From Actinopolyspora saharensis (GTDB lineage Bacteria; Actinomycetota; Actinomycetes; Mycobacteriales; Pseudonocardiaceae), in contig NZ_FNKO01000001.1 in NCBI RefSeq assembly GCF_900100925.1, forward strand, positions 372,001 to 436,000: 64,000 nt of DNA. Reading direction: 5' to 3'. The notes under the pieces are model-generated. The model was not told where the DNA came from. It made no database searches and saw only the letters and a list, made by a program, of their open reading frames with translations. Position 1 is the stretch's first letter, and the number at the start of each line of letters is the position of its first letter. Shown here in pieces: positions 1 to 8,712 of this stretch. A program made the position numbers and the translations under genes.

Positions 1-152
1 GCCAAGTCGAACCCGACGAGGACGTCCTGGAGGACGGTGTCGCCTTCGCAGGAGTCGCCAAGTACCCCATGCGGGTCAAGTGCGCTCTGCTGGGGTGGAT
101 GGCGTTCCGGGACGCCGTATCGCGCGTTGTCGATGAGGTGGGAGCGTCATGA
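1..152 (+). CDS. sufU: SufU-type Fe-S cluster assembly scaffold/sulfur transfer protein, 3' end only
   Basis: Only the last 49 codons are in the window; the gene enters from the left edge. The frame ends in ...MRVKCALLGWMAFRDA and then a short tail. This matches the C-terminus of SufU/IscU-like proteins, where this Cys is the third zinc or cluster ligand. SufU accepts sulfur from the cysteine desulfurase SufS and delivers it to the SufBCD scaffold. The TGA stop overlaps the ATG of the next gene (ATGA), which fits the usual suf operon end, sufS-sufU-MIP18 factor. Call is by motif and context; the first two Cys ligands lie outside the window. Confidence 0.85.
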   Translation, partial: QVEPDEDVLEDGVAFAGVAKYPMRVKCALLGWMAFRDAVSRVVDEVGAS

Positions 153-583
153 CCAGTACTGAGAACGAAACCCGCACCGGCGGGGTCGCCACGGGAGAAG
201 GCACCGACGAGGTGGTTCGCGGGGCCGAGGGCATGCCCGAGACCTCGACGTCGGCCGAGCTGGCCGCGAAGGAGGACGTCGAGGAGGCCATGCGCGACGT
301 GGTCGACCCCGAGCTGGGAATCAACGTGGTCGACCTCGGCCTGGTGTACGGGGTGCAGGTCGAGCAGGACAACTCGGCGACCATCGAGATGACGCTGACG
401 TCCCCGGCCTGCCCGCTCACCGACGTCATCGAGGAGCAGGCGCGCTCCGCGCTGACCGGCGGACCCGGTGGCGGTCTGGTCAAGGACTTCCAGATCAGCT
501 GGGTGTGGATCCCGCCGTGGGGGCCGGAGAAGATCACCGAAGAGGGACGGGAGCAGCTCAGGGCCCTCGGCTTCACGCTGTGA
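149..583 (+). CDS. MIP18 family (DUF59) metal-sulfur cluster assembly factor
   Basis: A 144-aa protein. Residues 1-40 are acidic and probably disordered; residues 42-144 form the DUF59/MIP18 domain, with DPELGINVVDLGLVY and the conserved Cys in SPACPLTDVIEEQ. Family members help load or mature Fe-S clusters together with the Suf machinery. It overlaps sufU by 4 bases, so the two are translationally coupled and end the suf operon. The first ATG (149) is chosen for that overlap, although M29 would give a protein closer to the bare domain. A strong hairpin follows at 634-666. The SufT-like role is inferred from the family. Confidence 0.88.
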   Translation: MTSTENETRTGGVATGEGTDEVVRGAEGMPETSTSAELAAKEDVEEAMRDVVDPELGINVVDLGLVYGVQVEQDNSATIEMTLTSPACPLTDVIEEQARSALTGGPGGGLVKDFQISWVWIPPWGPEKITEEGREQLRALGFTL

Positions 584-633
584 GCCGAGTGGCCGTGGAA
601 GGCGGCACTTCCGCGAGCTGAGACGAGCTCCGT

Positions 634-666
634 GCGGGCCCCGGGAAGCTGTTTCCCGGGGCCCGC
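634..666 (+). terminator. Rho-independent-type hairpin after the suf operon
   Basis: Perfect 14-bp stem (634-647 pairing with 653-666) with a 5-base loop, followed by TTCTCG rather than a long U run. It lies 50 bases after the MIP18 stop and between convergent genes, so it may end transcription from both sides. Confidence 0.7.
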
Positions 667-719
667 TTCTCGTCGTGGCGGTGCTGTCCCCGGAACGGTC
701 TTCGAGCCGGCCCGAGGCG

Positions 720-2612
720 TCAGAGGTTGCCCCCGCGGGGCCCGTTGTACGGCTCGGCCGGCCCGCTCGGCCCGCCGGCTCCGCCAGGGGGAGGGGGAAC
801 CGGCCCGTTCGGGGCGGGTGGCCCGCCGGGGTGGACCGGCCCGTTGGGGCCGGCCGGCCCGCCGAGGGGCGGGTCCGGATCGCGGTCCGGGAACGCCGGT
901 TCGGTCCGTACCGGCGTGCCCTCGCTGCCGCGCAGCACGTCGACCCGGTCCGAACCGATCCGCGACATCACCCAGCTGGACCCGACGAGCGATTTGGCCT
1001 GCTGCTTCAGCGGAACCAGCAGGCGGGATGCCTCCTGGTACGAGGCGGTTCCGCTCTGGGTGCACACGAGCGTGGACAGGGAGAGGCCCACCCGGATCCC
1101 CCCGGATTCCCGGGGCGGGTCGAGCACCATCTCGGCGAGGGTGACCAGGTCGTCCAGGTTCGCCACGAGCAGGAAGTCGTCCCCGCCGACGTGCCCGACC
1201 CGCACCGAGCTCAGCGAGGTGGCCGCGTCGGTGAGACTTCTGCCGACCGAGCGGATCAGCTCGTCCCCGGCGGAGAAACCGGCTTTGTCGTTGACGCTCT
1301 TGAAACCGTCGATGTCCAGCCAGCTCAGCGCGAAGACCTCCCCGCTCGCGATCCGCGAGTCCACATCGCGCTGGATCGCGTCGCTGCCGGGAAGTCTGGT
1401 GAGCGGGTTGAGCGCGGCGGCCTGCTCCGCCCGGAACTCCGCCATGCCGCGGATCAGGTGGACCGCGCGGACCACCCCCAGGCACCTGCCCTGCTCGTCC
1501 ACGACCACGGCGTCGTCGTGCACCCTCGTCTGGTCGGAACCGCTGACCAGGTTCAGAGCCTCCATGGCCGTGGTCGCGGTGTTGACCACCCGCGGTTCGT
1601 CGGCCAGCCGGGCGGCGGGGCGCTGCGCGTGCAGCGCGTGCCCGTAGGGACCGGTGACGGCGAGCAGGAAGCGGTTGCGGTCGATGGAGTACTCCGGCCT
1701 GTTGTGCTCGTCAACGAGCACCACACCGCTGACCTCGGGGTGGTCGGACAGCACCCCGCGCACCGAGTCGGCCGTGGCGTCCGAGGGCAGCATGGTCGCC
1801 GGGGACAGGAAGTCGGTCACCCTGGGGCCCGCGGGGGTCGGAACGGAGTTGGCGGGCGCGTCGGTGATCTCGGCCGCCGGTGCCGTGATCTGCAGGGAGG
1901 TGGGCGGTCGCCGCGCGGCCGGGGCCAACAGGTTGCCCTGGACCGTGCGCACGCCCGACTGCCGGAGCGCTTCCAGCTGCTCCTCGCTCTCCACGCCTTC
2001 CGCGATGAGCACCGCTCCGATCGACTCGCACAGGCCGCGCAGCGATTCCAGCAGTGCGGTGCTTCCCGGATCGTCGGGCAGTCCCCGCACCACCCCGGGG
2101 TCGAGCTTGACGGCGTCCGGCCGCAGGTCGGTGATCAGCTTGAGCGGGACGTCGCCTTCACCGATCCCGTCGACCGCTATCCGGTACCCGTGGGAGCGCA
2201 GCCGGTGGACCTCGGTGCGGAGCTTGGTGGGCTCCAGCCTGGCGAACGGGGGGCTCAGCTCGAGGGTGATCTCGGGGGCGCGCCGTCCGACCTCGGCGAG
2301 CTTGTCGTGCAGCGCGCGCATCCGCTCAGGTTCGTAGGCGACCGTCCCACCGAACACGTTGAGGTGCAGCGGAAGCAGGGACTGCTGCTCGGTGACCCGG
2401 TCCACGGCTGAAACGGCCAGTTCGACGTCCAGCTCGCCCACGCGCCGGTCGCGGGCGGCTTCGCGGAACAGGTCGGTGACGTGCCCCTCCGCGGGACGGG
2501 CGAGCGCTTCCATGGACACCACCGCGCCGGTACGAATGTTGATCAGTGGCTGGAACGCGAATCGCACGTCGTTGGCGGGCCCAAGCACGTGGTCGATACT
2601 GCCCGGATTCAT
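720..2612 (-). CDS. EAL-CBS-GGDEF cyclic-di-GMP signalling protein
   Basis: 630 aa with an uncommon order: EAL domain (about 10-240), a CBS pair (about 265-390), GGDEF domain (about 400-555), then a Pro/Gly-rich tail. The EAL part keeps MEALARP, ITLELS, AVKLD and IAEGVES, but the double-Asp motif reads AVDGIGEG instead of DDFGTG, so one metal-binding Asp is replaced by Gly. The cyclase part has LDIDGFKSVND and GGDDF, a tolerated GGDEF variant. I infer a cytosolic enzyme with an active or nucleotide-binding cyclase domain and a weak or regulatory EAL domain, with CBS domains sensing adenine nucleotides. No membrane segments or sensory domain are seen. ATG at 2612 gives a start directly before the EAL domain. 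Confidence 0.88.
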   Translation of the reverse strand: MNPGSIDHVLGPANDVRFAFQPLINIRTGAVVSMEALARPAEGHVTDLFREAARDRRVGELDVELAVSAVDRVTEQQSLLPLHLNVFGGTVAYEPERMRALHDKLAEVGRRAPEITLELSPPFARLEPTKLRTEVHRLRSHGYRIAVDGIGEGDVPLKLITDLRPDAVKLDPGVVRGLPDDPGSTALLESLRGLCESIGAVLIAEGVESEEQLEALRQSGVRTVQGNLLAPAARRPPTSLQITAPAAEITDAPANSVPTPAGPRVTDFLSPATMLPSDATADSVRGVLSDHPEVSGVVLVDEHNRPEYSIDRNRFLLAVTGPYGHALHAQRPAARLADEPRVVNTATTAMEALNLVSGSDQTRVHDDAVVVDEQGRCLGVVRAVHLIRGMAEFRAEQAAALNPLTRLPGSDAIQRDVDSRIASGEVFALSWLDIDGFKSVNDKAGFSAGDELIRSVGRSLTDAATSLSSVRVGHVGGDDFLLVANLDDLVTLAEMVLDPPRESGGIRVGLSLSTLVCTQSGTASYQEASRLLVPLKQQAKSLVGSSWVMSRIGSDRVDVLRGSEGTPVRTEPAFPDRDPDPPLGGPAGPNGPVHPGGPPAPNGPVPPPPGGAGGPSGPAEPYNGPRGGNL

Positions 2613-2642
2613 GCCTTCTCAGCGAGCCCGTTCACCAGCTGT

Positions 2643-2978
2643 TCACTGACATATCAACGCTCCTGCCTGACAGCGCTCGTTCGGAGTTGTCGAGCTCGTA
2701 CTCCGGTGCGGAAAGCACCGGCACACCCCCTGCTCGCAGGCATCACCGCGGGGTCCTCCGCGTCGTGCTCCAGCGAGAACGCTCTCGACGAGCGGGTAGG
2801 TCGCCACTCGACGTCGAGCGCCTGCTCCCGTGCGGGCGAGGGCTCGTTCGGCGACCACCGCGGCAATCGAGTCAACGAAGTCCCACTGGTCGTCCCCGAG
2901 CCAACATAGCGCGTCCACTCCCTCCGTGACAGCAATCAAGGGGCTGCGATGTGGCGATCCACACAACGGACCGATCAC
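2643..2978 (-). CDS. Possible small hypothetical protein, doubtful
   Basis: This is the only candidate in the 450-base gap 2613-3062. The 111-aa frame starts convincingly (VDALCWLGDDQWDFVDS, then an Ala-rich helix with GC-rich third positions). After about residue 55 its composition becomes Arg/Gly/Cys-rich, and a different frame (2654-2935) looks more protein-like there. It could be a small gene with a frameshift, a decayed remnant, or chance. It lies upstream of the EAL-GGDEF gene on the same strand. No family is recognised. Confidence 0.25.
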   Translation of the reverse strand: MIGPLCGSPHRSPLIAVTEGVDALCWLGDDQWDFVDSIAAVVAERALARTGAGARRRVATYPLVESVLAGARRGGPRGDACEQGVCRCFPHRSTSSTTPNERCQAGALICQ

Positions 2979-3062
2979 GAGGGGCCACGCTGTGCCGCCG
3001 CTCGGAGGGGAGGGCAGCGGACGCTGCGGCCCGCGCGGGGAGCGGCCAGTGCCGGGAGCGGC

Positions 3063-4298
3063 TCACGGGCGTGCCTCCGCGCGCGTCCCGCCGCTGCGGT
3101 CGCTTGCGCGCACTCCGCGCCCGAGCAGGCCTCCGCGGACCAGTCGGTGACGCAGCCACCAGGGCGAGCGGCGGAACAGTTCCACCATCGCCCCGCGGCT
3201 GCCGGCGGGATCACTGGTCGAGGTGAGAAACGAGTGACGCCGTTCGGCGGAGATCGTGAAGAACACGTCGAAGAAGCGGGGGACCACCTCGGGCGGCATC
3301 GCGAGCAGTCCTTCGGCGGCGCACAGCTGCAAGGCCCGGTTCAGCCGGGCCGCTCCGGGCCAGAGCACCGAGCGGGCGGCGCGGGCCGCGCTCACCGGCC
3401 CGTGCTCCAGCCCGTCGGACAGGGCCCCCGCGACGAGCGGGGCCAGCCGGAGGACGGTGGCCACGCTGAACCCCGTGGCGGGGTGGATCAGCCCGGCGGA
3501 GGCTCCGAAGGGGACCAGCCCGAACGGAACCGTCCGGCGGGACTCGGGCACGGGATCGTCCAGCGCGAAGCGGACCCGCTCCTCGTGCGTGCCCTCCTCG
3601 AGGGGGACGCCGGCCGCCCGCAGCCTGTTGCGCAGCCTGCCGCGCAGCGTGCTCAGCGGCAGGCCGGGGCGGCGAGCCAGCGCCGTCTCCTCCAGCAGCA
3701 TCCGGCCGCCCGGCCAGGGGACCGCGTAGAGGAAGCTCGGCCACGAGCCGTCGCTGCCGGGAGCCCCGCTCCAGTCCATGAAGATCCCCCGCTCCGGGGT
3801 GGCCAGCGGGCGGGCCCGCCGTTCGTCCACCACCGCGCCGACGGCGGTCTGCTCGCTGGCCGTGCGGGCGGGCCGCCCCCCGCAGAGGACCCGGTTGCCG
3901 CCCGTCGCGTCGACCACCACCGCGGCCCGGAGCGAACGCCCGTCCCGCAGGCGCACCGTTCGGCGGTTTCCCGCGTGCTCCAGCGCCCGGACGGTTCCGG
4001 TCACCTCGCGGACCGCGGTTCTGCGCAACCTGCGGTGCAGCTCGGCGTTGTCCAGCACGCAGTACTCGCCCACCAGGGAGTGGGCGCGGGTTCCGAAGGC
4101 AGTCATCCCCCTGGCCGCGGTGGCCACGACCTCCTCGCCGAGGGAAGCGGGCAGCTCCGCGCGCCAGAGCGCGTAGGTGTGGGGCCAGCGCTCCTCCGGG
4201 GCGGGATCCACCAGGGTCACGCTCAACCCGAGGTCGGTGCAGGCGGCGGACAGCGCTCTGCCCGCAGGGCCCGCTCCGCAGACCAGCACATCCGTCAT
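3063..4298 (-). CDS. Lycopene cyclase family FAD-dependent protein
   Basis: 411 aa. The N-terminal Rossmann motif is VCGAGPAGRAL (residues 6-16); further family marks are PHTYALWRAEL, VVDATGG and GLIHPATGFSVA, the last typical of bacterial CrtY/CrtL-type lycopene cyclases. The expected reaction is cyclisation of lycopene ends to beta- or gamma-carotene, with FAD in a non-redox role at the membrane. No other carotenoid gene (crtE, crtB, crtI) lies within the window, so it stands alone between a signalling gene and dgt. ATG at 4298 places the FAD motif at the N-terminus as expected. It is divergent from dgt, with a 154-base spacer. Confidence 0.85.
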   Translation of the reverse strand: MTDVLVCGAGPAGRALSAACTDLGLSVTLVDPAPEERWPHTYALWRAELPASLGEEVVATAARGMTAFGTRAHSLVGEYCVLDNAELHRRLRRTAVREVTGTVRALEHAGNRRTVRLRDGRSLRAAVVVDATGGNRVLCGGRPARTASEQTAVGAVVDERRARPLATPERGIFMDWSGAPGSDGSWPSFLYAVPWPGGRMLLEETALARRPGLPLSTLRGRLRNRLRAAGVPLEEGTHEERVRFALDDPVPESRRTVPFGLVPFGASAGLIHPATGFSVATVLRLAPLVAGALSDGLEHGPVSAARAARSVLWPGAARLNRALQLCAAEGLLAMPPEVVPRFFDVFFTISAERRHSFLTSTSDPAGSRGAMVELFRRSPWWLRHRLVRGGLLGRGVRASDRSGGTRAEARP

Positions 4299-4440
4299 GT
4301 GGGCATGGTCCCCTGCGGGCGGAGTTCTCGCCGCTCAGGTCGGTGCCGATGGGACGCGGGAGCTCTTCCACCTGCCGGGAGCGGCCACGGGCCGGTCCGA
4401 CACGGACGACGAACGACGCTCGTCGTGGCCCGCCGGGCGA

Positions 4441-4446
4441 TAGCGT
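4441..4446 (+). promoter_or_regulatory. Putative -10 box of a leaderless dgt transcript
   Basis: TAGCGT ends 6 bases before the ATG of the dGTPase gene and there is no Shine-Dalgarno sequence in front of it. No clear -35 box is seen. The same arrangement recurs in front of eight other genes in the window. Confidence 0.45.
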
Positions 4447-4452
4447 GACGTC

Positions 4453-6060
4453 ATGGAAACGGATCCGCCAACCGGGCGAACCGCACGGCGCAGCCGCACC
4501 GGAACGGACGGGAGCGCGGAGCACGGGTGGCCGAACCGCTCCTCGGACCTGGCCGCCAGCCCGTTCCGGGCGGACCGGGACCGGATCTCCGGTTCCGCCT
4601 TCTTCGCGCGTCTCGGCGGGGTCACCCAGGTCGTCAGCCCCAGCGGGTCCGGCCTGTTGCTGCACAACAGGCTGACCCACAGTCTCAAGGTCGCCCAGGT
4701 GGCGCGGGCGCTGGCGGAGAGCCTGCTCGGTGACGCGGCGGGCCGGGACACGATGAACCGGCTCGGCGGCTGCGACCTCGACGTGGTGGAGGGAGCAGGG
4801 CTCGCCCACGACCTGGGCCATCCTCCGTTCGGGCACCTCGGGGAGCGGGTTCTCGACCGCATCGCGCGCCAGCGCTTCGGGCTCGCGGACGGCTTCGAGG
4901 GCAACGCCCAGACGTTCCGCATCGTCAGCAGCATCGACGTTCGCGGAGGAGGCGGGGACGGCCTGGACCTGACCGCCGCGCTGCGGGCCGCCCTGCTGAA
5001 GTACCCGTGGACGCGGTTCTCCCGCCCCGATCCGCACCCGAGTTCGTTCCCGGTGCCGCCGCGCGGGGCCTCCGCCCCGGAGGACGCACCGGAGACGGGG
5101 GCGGCGAAGTTCTCGTGCTACAGCACCGAGCTCGACGACATGCTCGACTGCCGCTCCGTGTTCTCCGGACGGCTGGAGAGCTGGCAGCAGAGCGTGGAGG
5201 CCTCGGTCATGGACACGGCCGACGACATCGCCTACGCGATCCACGACCTGGAGGACTTCCACCGCGTGGGCATCCTGCAGCACGCCACCGTTTCCACGGA
5301 GCTGACCGAATGGCTCGGTCGCTGCGCCGAGCTGGCCCACCTGGACGAGCACGGGCTGCAGCGAGGCATCGAGGCCCCGGGGTACTCGCTGGAGAGCCTG
5401 CGCAGGAGGTTGCGCTCCAAGGACTCCTGGATCGCCGACGACGAGGCGTTCGTCAACGCGGTCAAGAAGGTTCAGGCCGACCTCGTCACCAAGCTGCTGG
5501 AGCAGCCGTTCGACCGATCCAAGCAGGCCGAGCAGGCGGTCGCGGCGTTCTCCGGGAACTGGACCCGGCGCCTGGTGGACGGGGTGCGGGTGGACGCCGA
5601 TCCCACCACCCGCTCCGGGCACGTGACCCTGGACACGGAGCAGTGGCACGAGGTGCAGATACTGAAGTTCGTGCACCGGCGCTTCGTGCTGCAGCGTCCG
5701 GACCTCGCGCTGCACCAGCGCGGCCAGGACAGGCTGTTGAGCAAGCTGGTCCAGGCGCTGGACGAGTGGTTGATCGACCGCAGCGAGTCCGCCCGGCTGC
5801 CGCACCGGCTGCGTGACCTGTTCGAGCACGCCGCGGCCGAGCTCGAGGCCGTGCACGGGAGGGACCCGGAGCTGCTCGGCCGGTCGCGGAGCAGCGGTCC
5901 CGCGGACGAGGTCCCCGAGGGGGAGAGGCTGGAGCGGATGGCCAGGGGGCGGGCCGTCATCGACTTCGTCGCCTCGCTGACCGACGAGCAGGCGGCCGCG
6001 CTGCTGGAGTCCCTGTCGGGTCGAACCACCCAGCTGTGGTCTGACACCTTCGTCCTGTGA
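4453..6060 (+). CDS. dgt: Deoxyguanosinetriphosphate triphosphohydrolase-like protein (HD domain)
   Basis: 535 aa. HD-superfamily metal ligands are visible in HNRLTHSLKVAQVAR (about residue 75) and GLAHDLGHPPFGHLGE (HD near residues 119-120), followed by EGNAQTFRI; a later DDIAYAIHDLEDF supplies the distal Asp. The family hydrolyses dNTPs to nucleoside plus triphosphate and so controls dNTP pools. The length fits actinobacterial Dgt. The stop overlaps the GTG of the next gene (GTGA), so it is coupled to a ribosome-rescue type protein. In many actinobacteria dgt lies upstream of dnaG; dnaG is not seen here. Confidence 0.92.
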   Translation: METDPPTGRTARRSRTGTDGSAEHGWPNRSSDLAASPFRADRDRISGSAFFARLGGVTQVVSPSGSGLLLHNRLTHSLKVAQVARALAESLLGDAAGRDTMNRLGGCDLDVVEGAGLAHDLGHPPFGHLGERVLDRIARQRFGLADGFEGNAQTFRIVSSIDVRGGGGDGLDLTAALRAALLKYPWTRFSRPDPHPSSFPVPPRGASAPEDAPETGAAKFSCYSTELDDMLDCRSVFSGRLESWQQSVEASVMDTADDIAYAIHDLEDFHRVGILQHATVSTELTEWLGRCAELAHLDEHGLQRGIEAPGYSLESLRRRLRSKDSWIADDEAFVNAVKKVQADLVTKLLEQPFDRSKQAEQAVAAFSGNWTRRLVDGVRVDADPTTRSGHVTLDTEQWHEVQILKFVHRRFVLQRPDLALHQRGQDRLLSKLVQALDEWLIDRSESARLPHRLRDLFEHAAAELEAVHGRDPELLGRSRSSGPADEVPEGERLERMARGRAVIDFVASLTDEQAAALLESLSGRTTQLWSDTFVL

Positions 6061-6734
6061 GCAAGGTGAGACAGCTGCCGGGTGGCGGCAGAGCGGTGGA
6101 GGTGGAGCCCGCGCGGCTCCCGGGCTGGTTCGAGCGGTTCGCGGGCAACCACGGGGGTGCCGCGTCGACCTCGGTGGGCCCCCGCGAGGTCCGGGTGGTG
6201 GCCGAGGACGGTGCCACCGCCCGGGTGCGGGTCCCCTTCGAGGAGCTCGCCCCTCCGCACGGTGAGTCGTCCGGGCTGGACGTCGACGGGCTGGTCGGGC
6301 ACGTCTCCCGCCGGAGGAGGACGGGGCTGGTGCTGGTCCGGCACGGCGCGCACAGCGTCGGCCTCGCCGAGGGGGAGCGGATCGTGTCCTCCTCGACCGA
6401 CCGCCACTACGTGCAGGGCAGGAACAAGGCGGGGGGTTGGTCGCAGAAGCGCTATGCGCGCAGGCGTGCCGGTCAGGCCCGCAAGGCCGTGAACTCGGCG
6501 GCCGAGGCCGTGGCCGAGGTGCTGCTTCCGGAGCTCGATTCCCTGGACGGCGTGGTGCTCGGGGGCGACCGGCGGGCGCTTTCCGAGCTGGAGGAGGACA
6601 GCCGGTTGTCGCGACTGCTGTCCCTGGCCGAGCCACGGGTGCTCGACGTGGCCGAACCGAGGCTCACCGTGCTCAAGGAGGCCGCGCGCCGGGCCAACGC
6701 GGTGGAGGTGGAGGTGCGGGAGCCGCAGGAGTGA
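6057..6734 (+). CDS. acVLRF1 family peptidyl-tRNA hydrolase (actinobacterial Vms1-like release factor)
   Basis: 225 aa. The core shows LVLVRHGAHSVGLAEGE followed by GRNKAGGWSQKRYARR (about residues 121-136). That stretch matches the glycine-rich, Gln-containing loop of the VLRF1/eRF1-like fold; the Gln is the proposed catalytic residue that cleaves peptidyl-tRNA, as in eukaryotic Vms1/ANKZF1. The bacterial branch is predicted to act on stalled 50S-nascent chain complexes; that role is inferred from family. The GTG start overlaps the dgt stop by 4 bases. The next gene downstream is an ABC-F ATPase, also ribosome-associated, which supports a translation-quality-control setting. Confidence 0.85.
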   Translation: MSKVRQLPGGGRAVEVEPARLPGWFERFAGNHGGAASTSVGPREVRVVAEDGATARVRVPFEELAPPHGESSGLDVDGLVGHVSRRRRTGLVLVRHGAHSVGLAEGERIVSSSTDRHYVQGRNKAGGWSQKRYARRRAGQARKAVNSAAEAVAEVLLPELDSLDGVVLGGDRRALSELEEDSRLSRLLSLAEPRVLDVAEPRLTVLKEAARRANAVEVEVREPQE

Positions 6735-7083
6735 CGCTCGCACGGCGGAGAGCCGGTTCGGGGTGAACGATACCTGTCGGTTCCGCGGGTGTGACCGGTA
6801 TACTCGTGTCGGTTCGTGACCGGCCGTTTCCTCCGTGCTCGCGTCTCTCCGCGTGCGCGGAGCCGCCGAGCGCGAGTGGCCGCTGCCGCGAGCGGTCGCG
6901 GCCCGCGGTTCCTCCCGGCGTGGACTCGTGATGTCGTGTCGTGGAGCCCGCGAGCTCGGTACGGCCCTCTTCCGGTCGCCGTCGGTGCGGCCCGCGACTT
7001 CGTGTCGGTGGAGCGCGTGCTCGTCACGGCTGTTGCCGTCTGCAAATCTGTAGCCCTATACGTCTCGATCCGGAGTTTTTTCG
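6735..7083 (+). other. 349-base intergenic leader region of the ABC-F gene
   Basis: No credible gene. A TATACT at 6799-6804 is a possible upstream -10 box. A better promoter candidate lies at 7033-7062. The segment 6840-6930 is rich in short GC inverted repeats. If transcription starts at 6799-6804 the ABC-F mRNA would have a leader of roughly 270 bases, long enough for attenuation, as known for some ABC-F genes; no leader peptide is evident. Confidence 0.4.
7033..7062 (+). promoter_or_regulatory. Candidate sigma-70-type promoter of the ABC-F gene
   Basis: TTGCCG (7033-7038) and TATACG (7057-7062) are separated by 18 bases. The predicted start near 7069 gives a leader of about 15 bases containing CGGAG, 8 bases before the TTG start codon at 7084. 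Confidence 0.4.
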
Positions 7084-8712
7084 TTGATCTCTGCGAATGG
7101 CCTCGAACTCAGGGCCGGTTCCCGCATACTGCTCTCGGACGCGGCACTGCGCGTCCAACCCGGTGACCGAGTCGGGCTGGTCGGACGCAACGGTACTGGC
7201 AAGACCACGACGCTGCGCGTGTTGGCGGGTGAGGGCGAGCCCTACGGGGGCGAGATCACCCGGCAGGGCGAGATCGGTTACCTGCCGCAGGACCCGCGGG
7301 AAGGCGACCTCTCCGTGACGGCGCGGGACCGGGTGCTGTCCGCGCGCGGGCTGGACCGGATTCTGCGGGACATGGACAAGGCCCAGTCGGAGATGGCCGA
7401 GCTCGTCGACGACAAGGAGCGGGACCGGGCCATTCGAAAGTACGGCAAGCTGGAGGAGCGGTTCGCCGCGCGGGGCGGCTACGCGGCCGAGGGAGAAGCG
7501 GGCCGGATCTGCGGCAACCTCGGGCTGCCGGACGGGGTGCTCAACCAGTCGCTGGGCACGCTCTCGGGCGGTCAGCGCAGGCGCGTGGAGCTCGCCCGCA
7601 TCCTGTTCGCGGCTTCGGAGGCGGGCCCCGGGGGCGCCTCCAACACCACCCTGCTGCTCGACGAGCCCACCAACCACCTGGACGCCGACTCGATCAGCTG
7701 GTTGCGGGACTTCCTCAAGGCCCACGACGGTGGGCTCGTGGTCATCAGCCACGACGTGGATCTCATCGACGCCGTGGTCAACAAGGTCTGGTACCTGGAC
7801 GGAGTTCGGGGCGAGGCCGATGTGTACAACATGAACTGGCGGCGCTACCAGGAAGCCCGCGCCGACGACGAGAAGCGGAGGCGCCGGGAACGGGCCAACG
7901 CGGAGAAGAAGGCTGCCACCCTCAAGGCTCAGGCGGACAAGCTGGGGGCCAAGGCGACCAAGGCCGTCGCGGCCAAGAACATGGCCAGGCGCGCCGACGA
8001 CATGCTGGCCAACCTCGACGAGGAGCAGGCCTCGGAGAAAACGGCCAAGATCCGCTTCCCCTCCCCGGCATCCTGCGGCAGCACTCCGCTGACGGCGCAG
8101 GGCTTGTCCAAGTCGTACGGCTCGCTGGAGATCTTCAGCGGGGTCGACCTCGCCGTGGACCGCGGTTCGAAGGTGGTGGTGCTCGGGTTCAACGGCGCGG
8201 GCAAGACCACCCTGCTGCGGCTGCTGGCCGGGGTGGAGTCCGGTGACGCGGGTGAGGTCCAGCCCGGGTACGGGCTGCGCATCGGCTACTACGCGCAGGA
8301 GCACGAGACCCTGGACACCGACACCACCGTTTGGGAGAACATCAGGAGGGTGGCCCCGAACACGCCCGAGCAGGACCTGCGCACGCTGCTCGGCGCCTTC
8401 CTGTTCAACGGTGAGCAGCTCCAGCAGCCCGCGGGCACGCTCTCCGGCGGGGAGAAGACGCGGCTCGCGCTGGCCGGGCTGGTCTCCAGCTCGGCGAACG
8501 TGCTGTTGCTGGACGAGCCGACCAACAACCTCGACCCGGCCAGTCGGGAGCAGGTGCTGGACGCGCTGCGCAGCTTCACGGGTGCGGTCGTGCTCGTGAC
8601 CCACGACCCCGGTGCCGTCGAGGCGCTGGAACCGGAGCGGGTGATCCTGCTTCCGGACGGTAGCGAGGATCACTGGTCCGAGGAGTACATGGACCTGGTC
8701 CAACTGGCCTGA
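7084..8712 (+). CDS. ABC-F family ATP-binding cassette protein (ribosome-associated)
   Basis: 542 aa with two ABC domains and no membrane segments. Domain 1 has Walker A GRNGTGKTT (about residue 37), LSGGQRRR (about 160) and LLLDEPTNHLD (about 190). A charged linker rich in Lys, Arg and Glu (about 255-310) is the P-site tRNA interaction motif region. Domain 2 has GFNGAGKTT (about 368), LSGGEKTR (about 452) and LLLDEPTNNLD (about 473). ABC-F proteins enter the ribosomal E site and relieve stalling or antibiotic block; which of these applies cannot be read from sequence. The TTG start is supported by CGGAG upstream and by the immediate start of the ABC fold. Confidence 0.92.
   Translation: MISANGLELRAGSRILLSDAALRVQPGDRVGLVGRNGTGKTTTLRVLAGEGEPYGGEITRQGEIGYLPQDPREGDLSVTARDRVLSARGLDRILRDMDKAQSEMAELVDDKERDRAIRKYGKLEERFAARGGYAAEGEAGRICGNLGLPDGVLNQSLGTLSGGQRRRVELARILFAASEAGPGGASNTTLLLDEPTNHLDADSISWLRDFLKAHDGGLVVISHDVDLIDAVVNKVWYLDGVRGEADVYNMNWRRYQEARADDEKRRRRERANAEKKAATLKAQADKLGAKATKAVAAKNMARRADDMLANLDEEQASEKTAKIRFPSPASCGSTPLTAQGLSKSYGSLEIFSGVDLAVDRGSKVVVLGFNGAGKTTLLRLLAGVESGDAGEVQPGYGLRIGYYAQEHETLDTDTTVWENIRRVAPNTPEQDLRTLLGAFLFNGEQLQQPAGTLSGGEKTRLALAGLVSSSANVLLLDEPTNNLDPASREQVLDALRSFTGAVVLVTHDPGAVEALEPERVILLPDGSEDHWSEEYMDLVQLA

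Noticed and set aside
468..2411. Long plus-strand open frames opposite the EAL-CBS-GGDEF gene
   Set aside because: They have no domain motif, are rich in Arg, Gly and His, and lie antisense to a gene with clear domains; they arise from high GC third positions.
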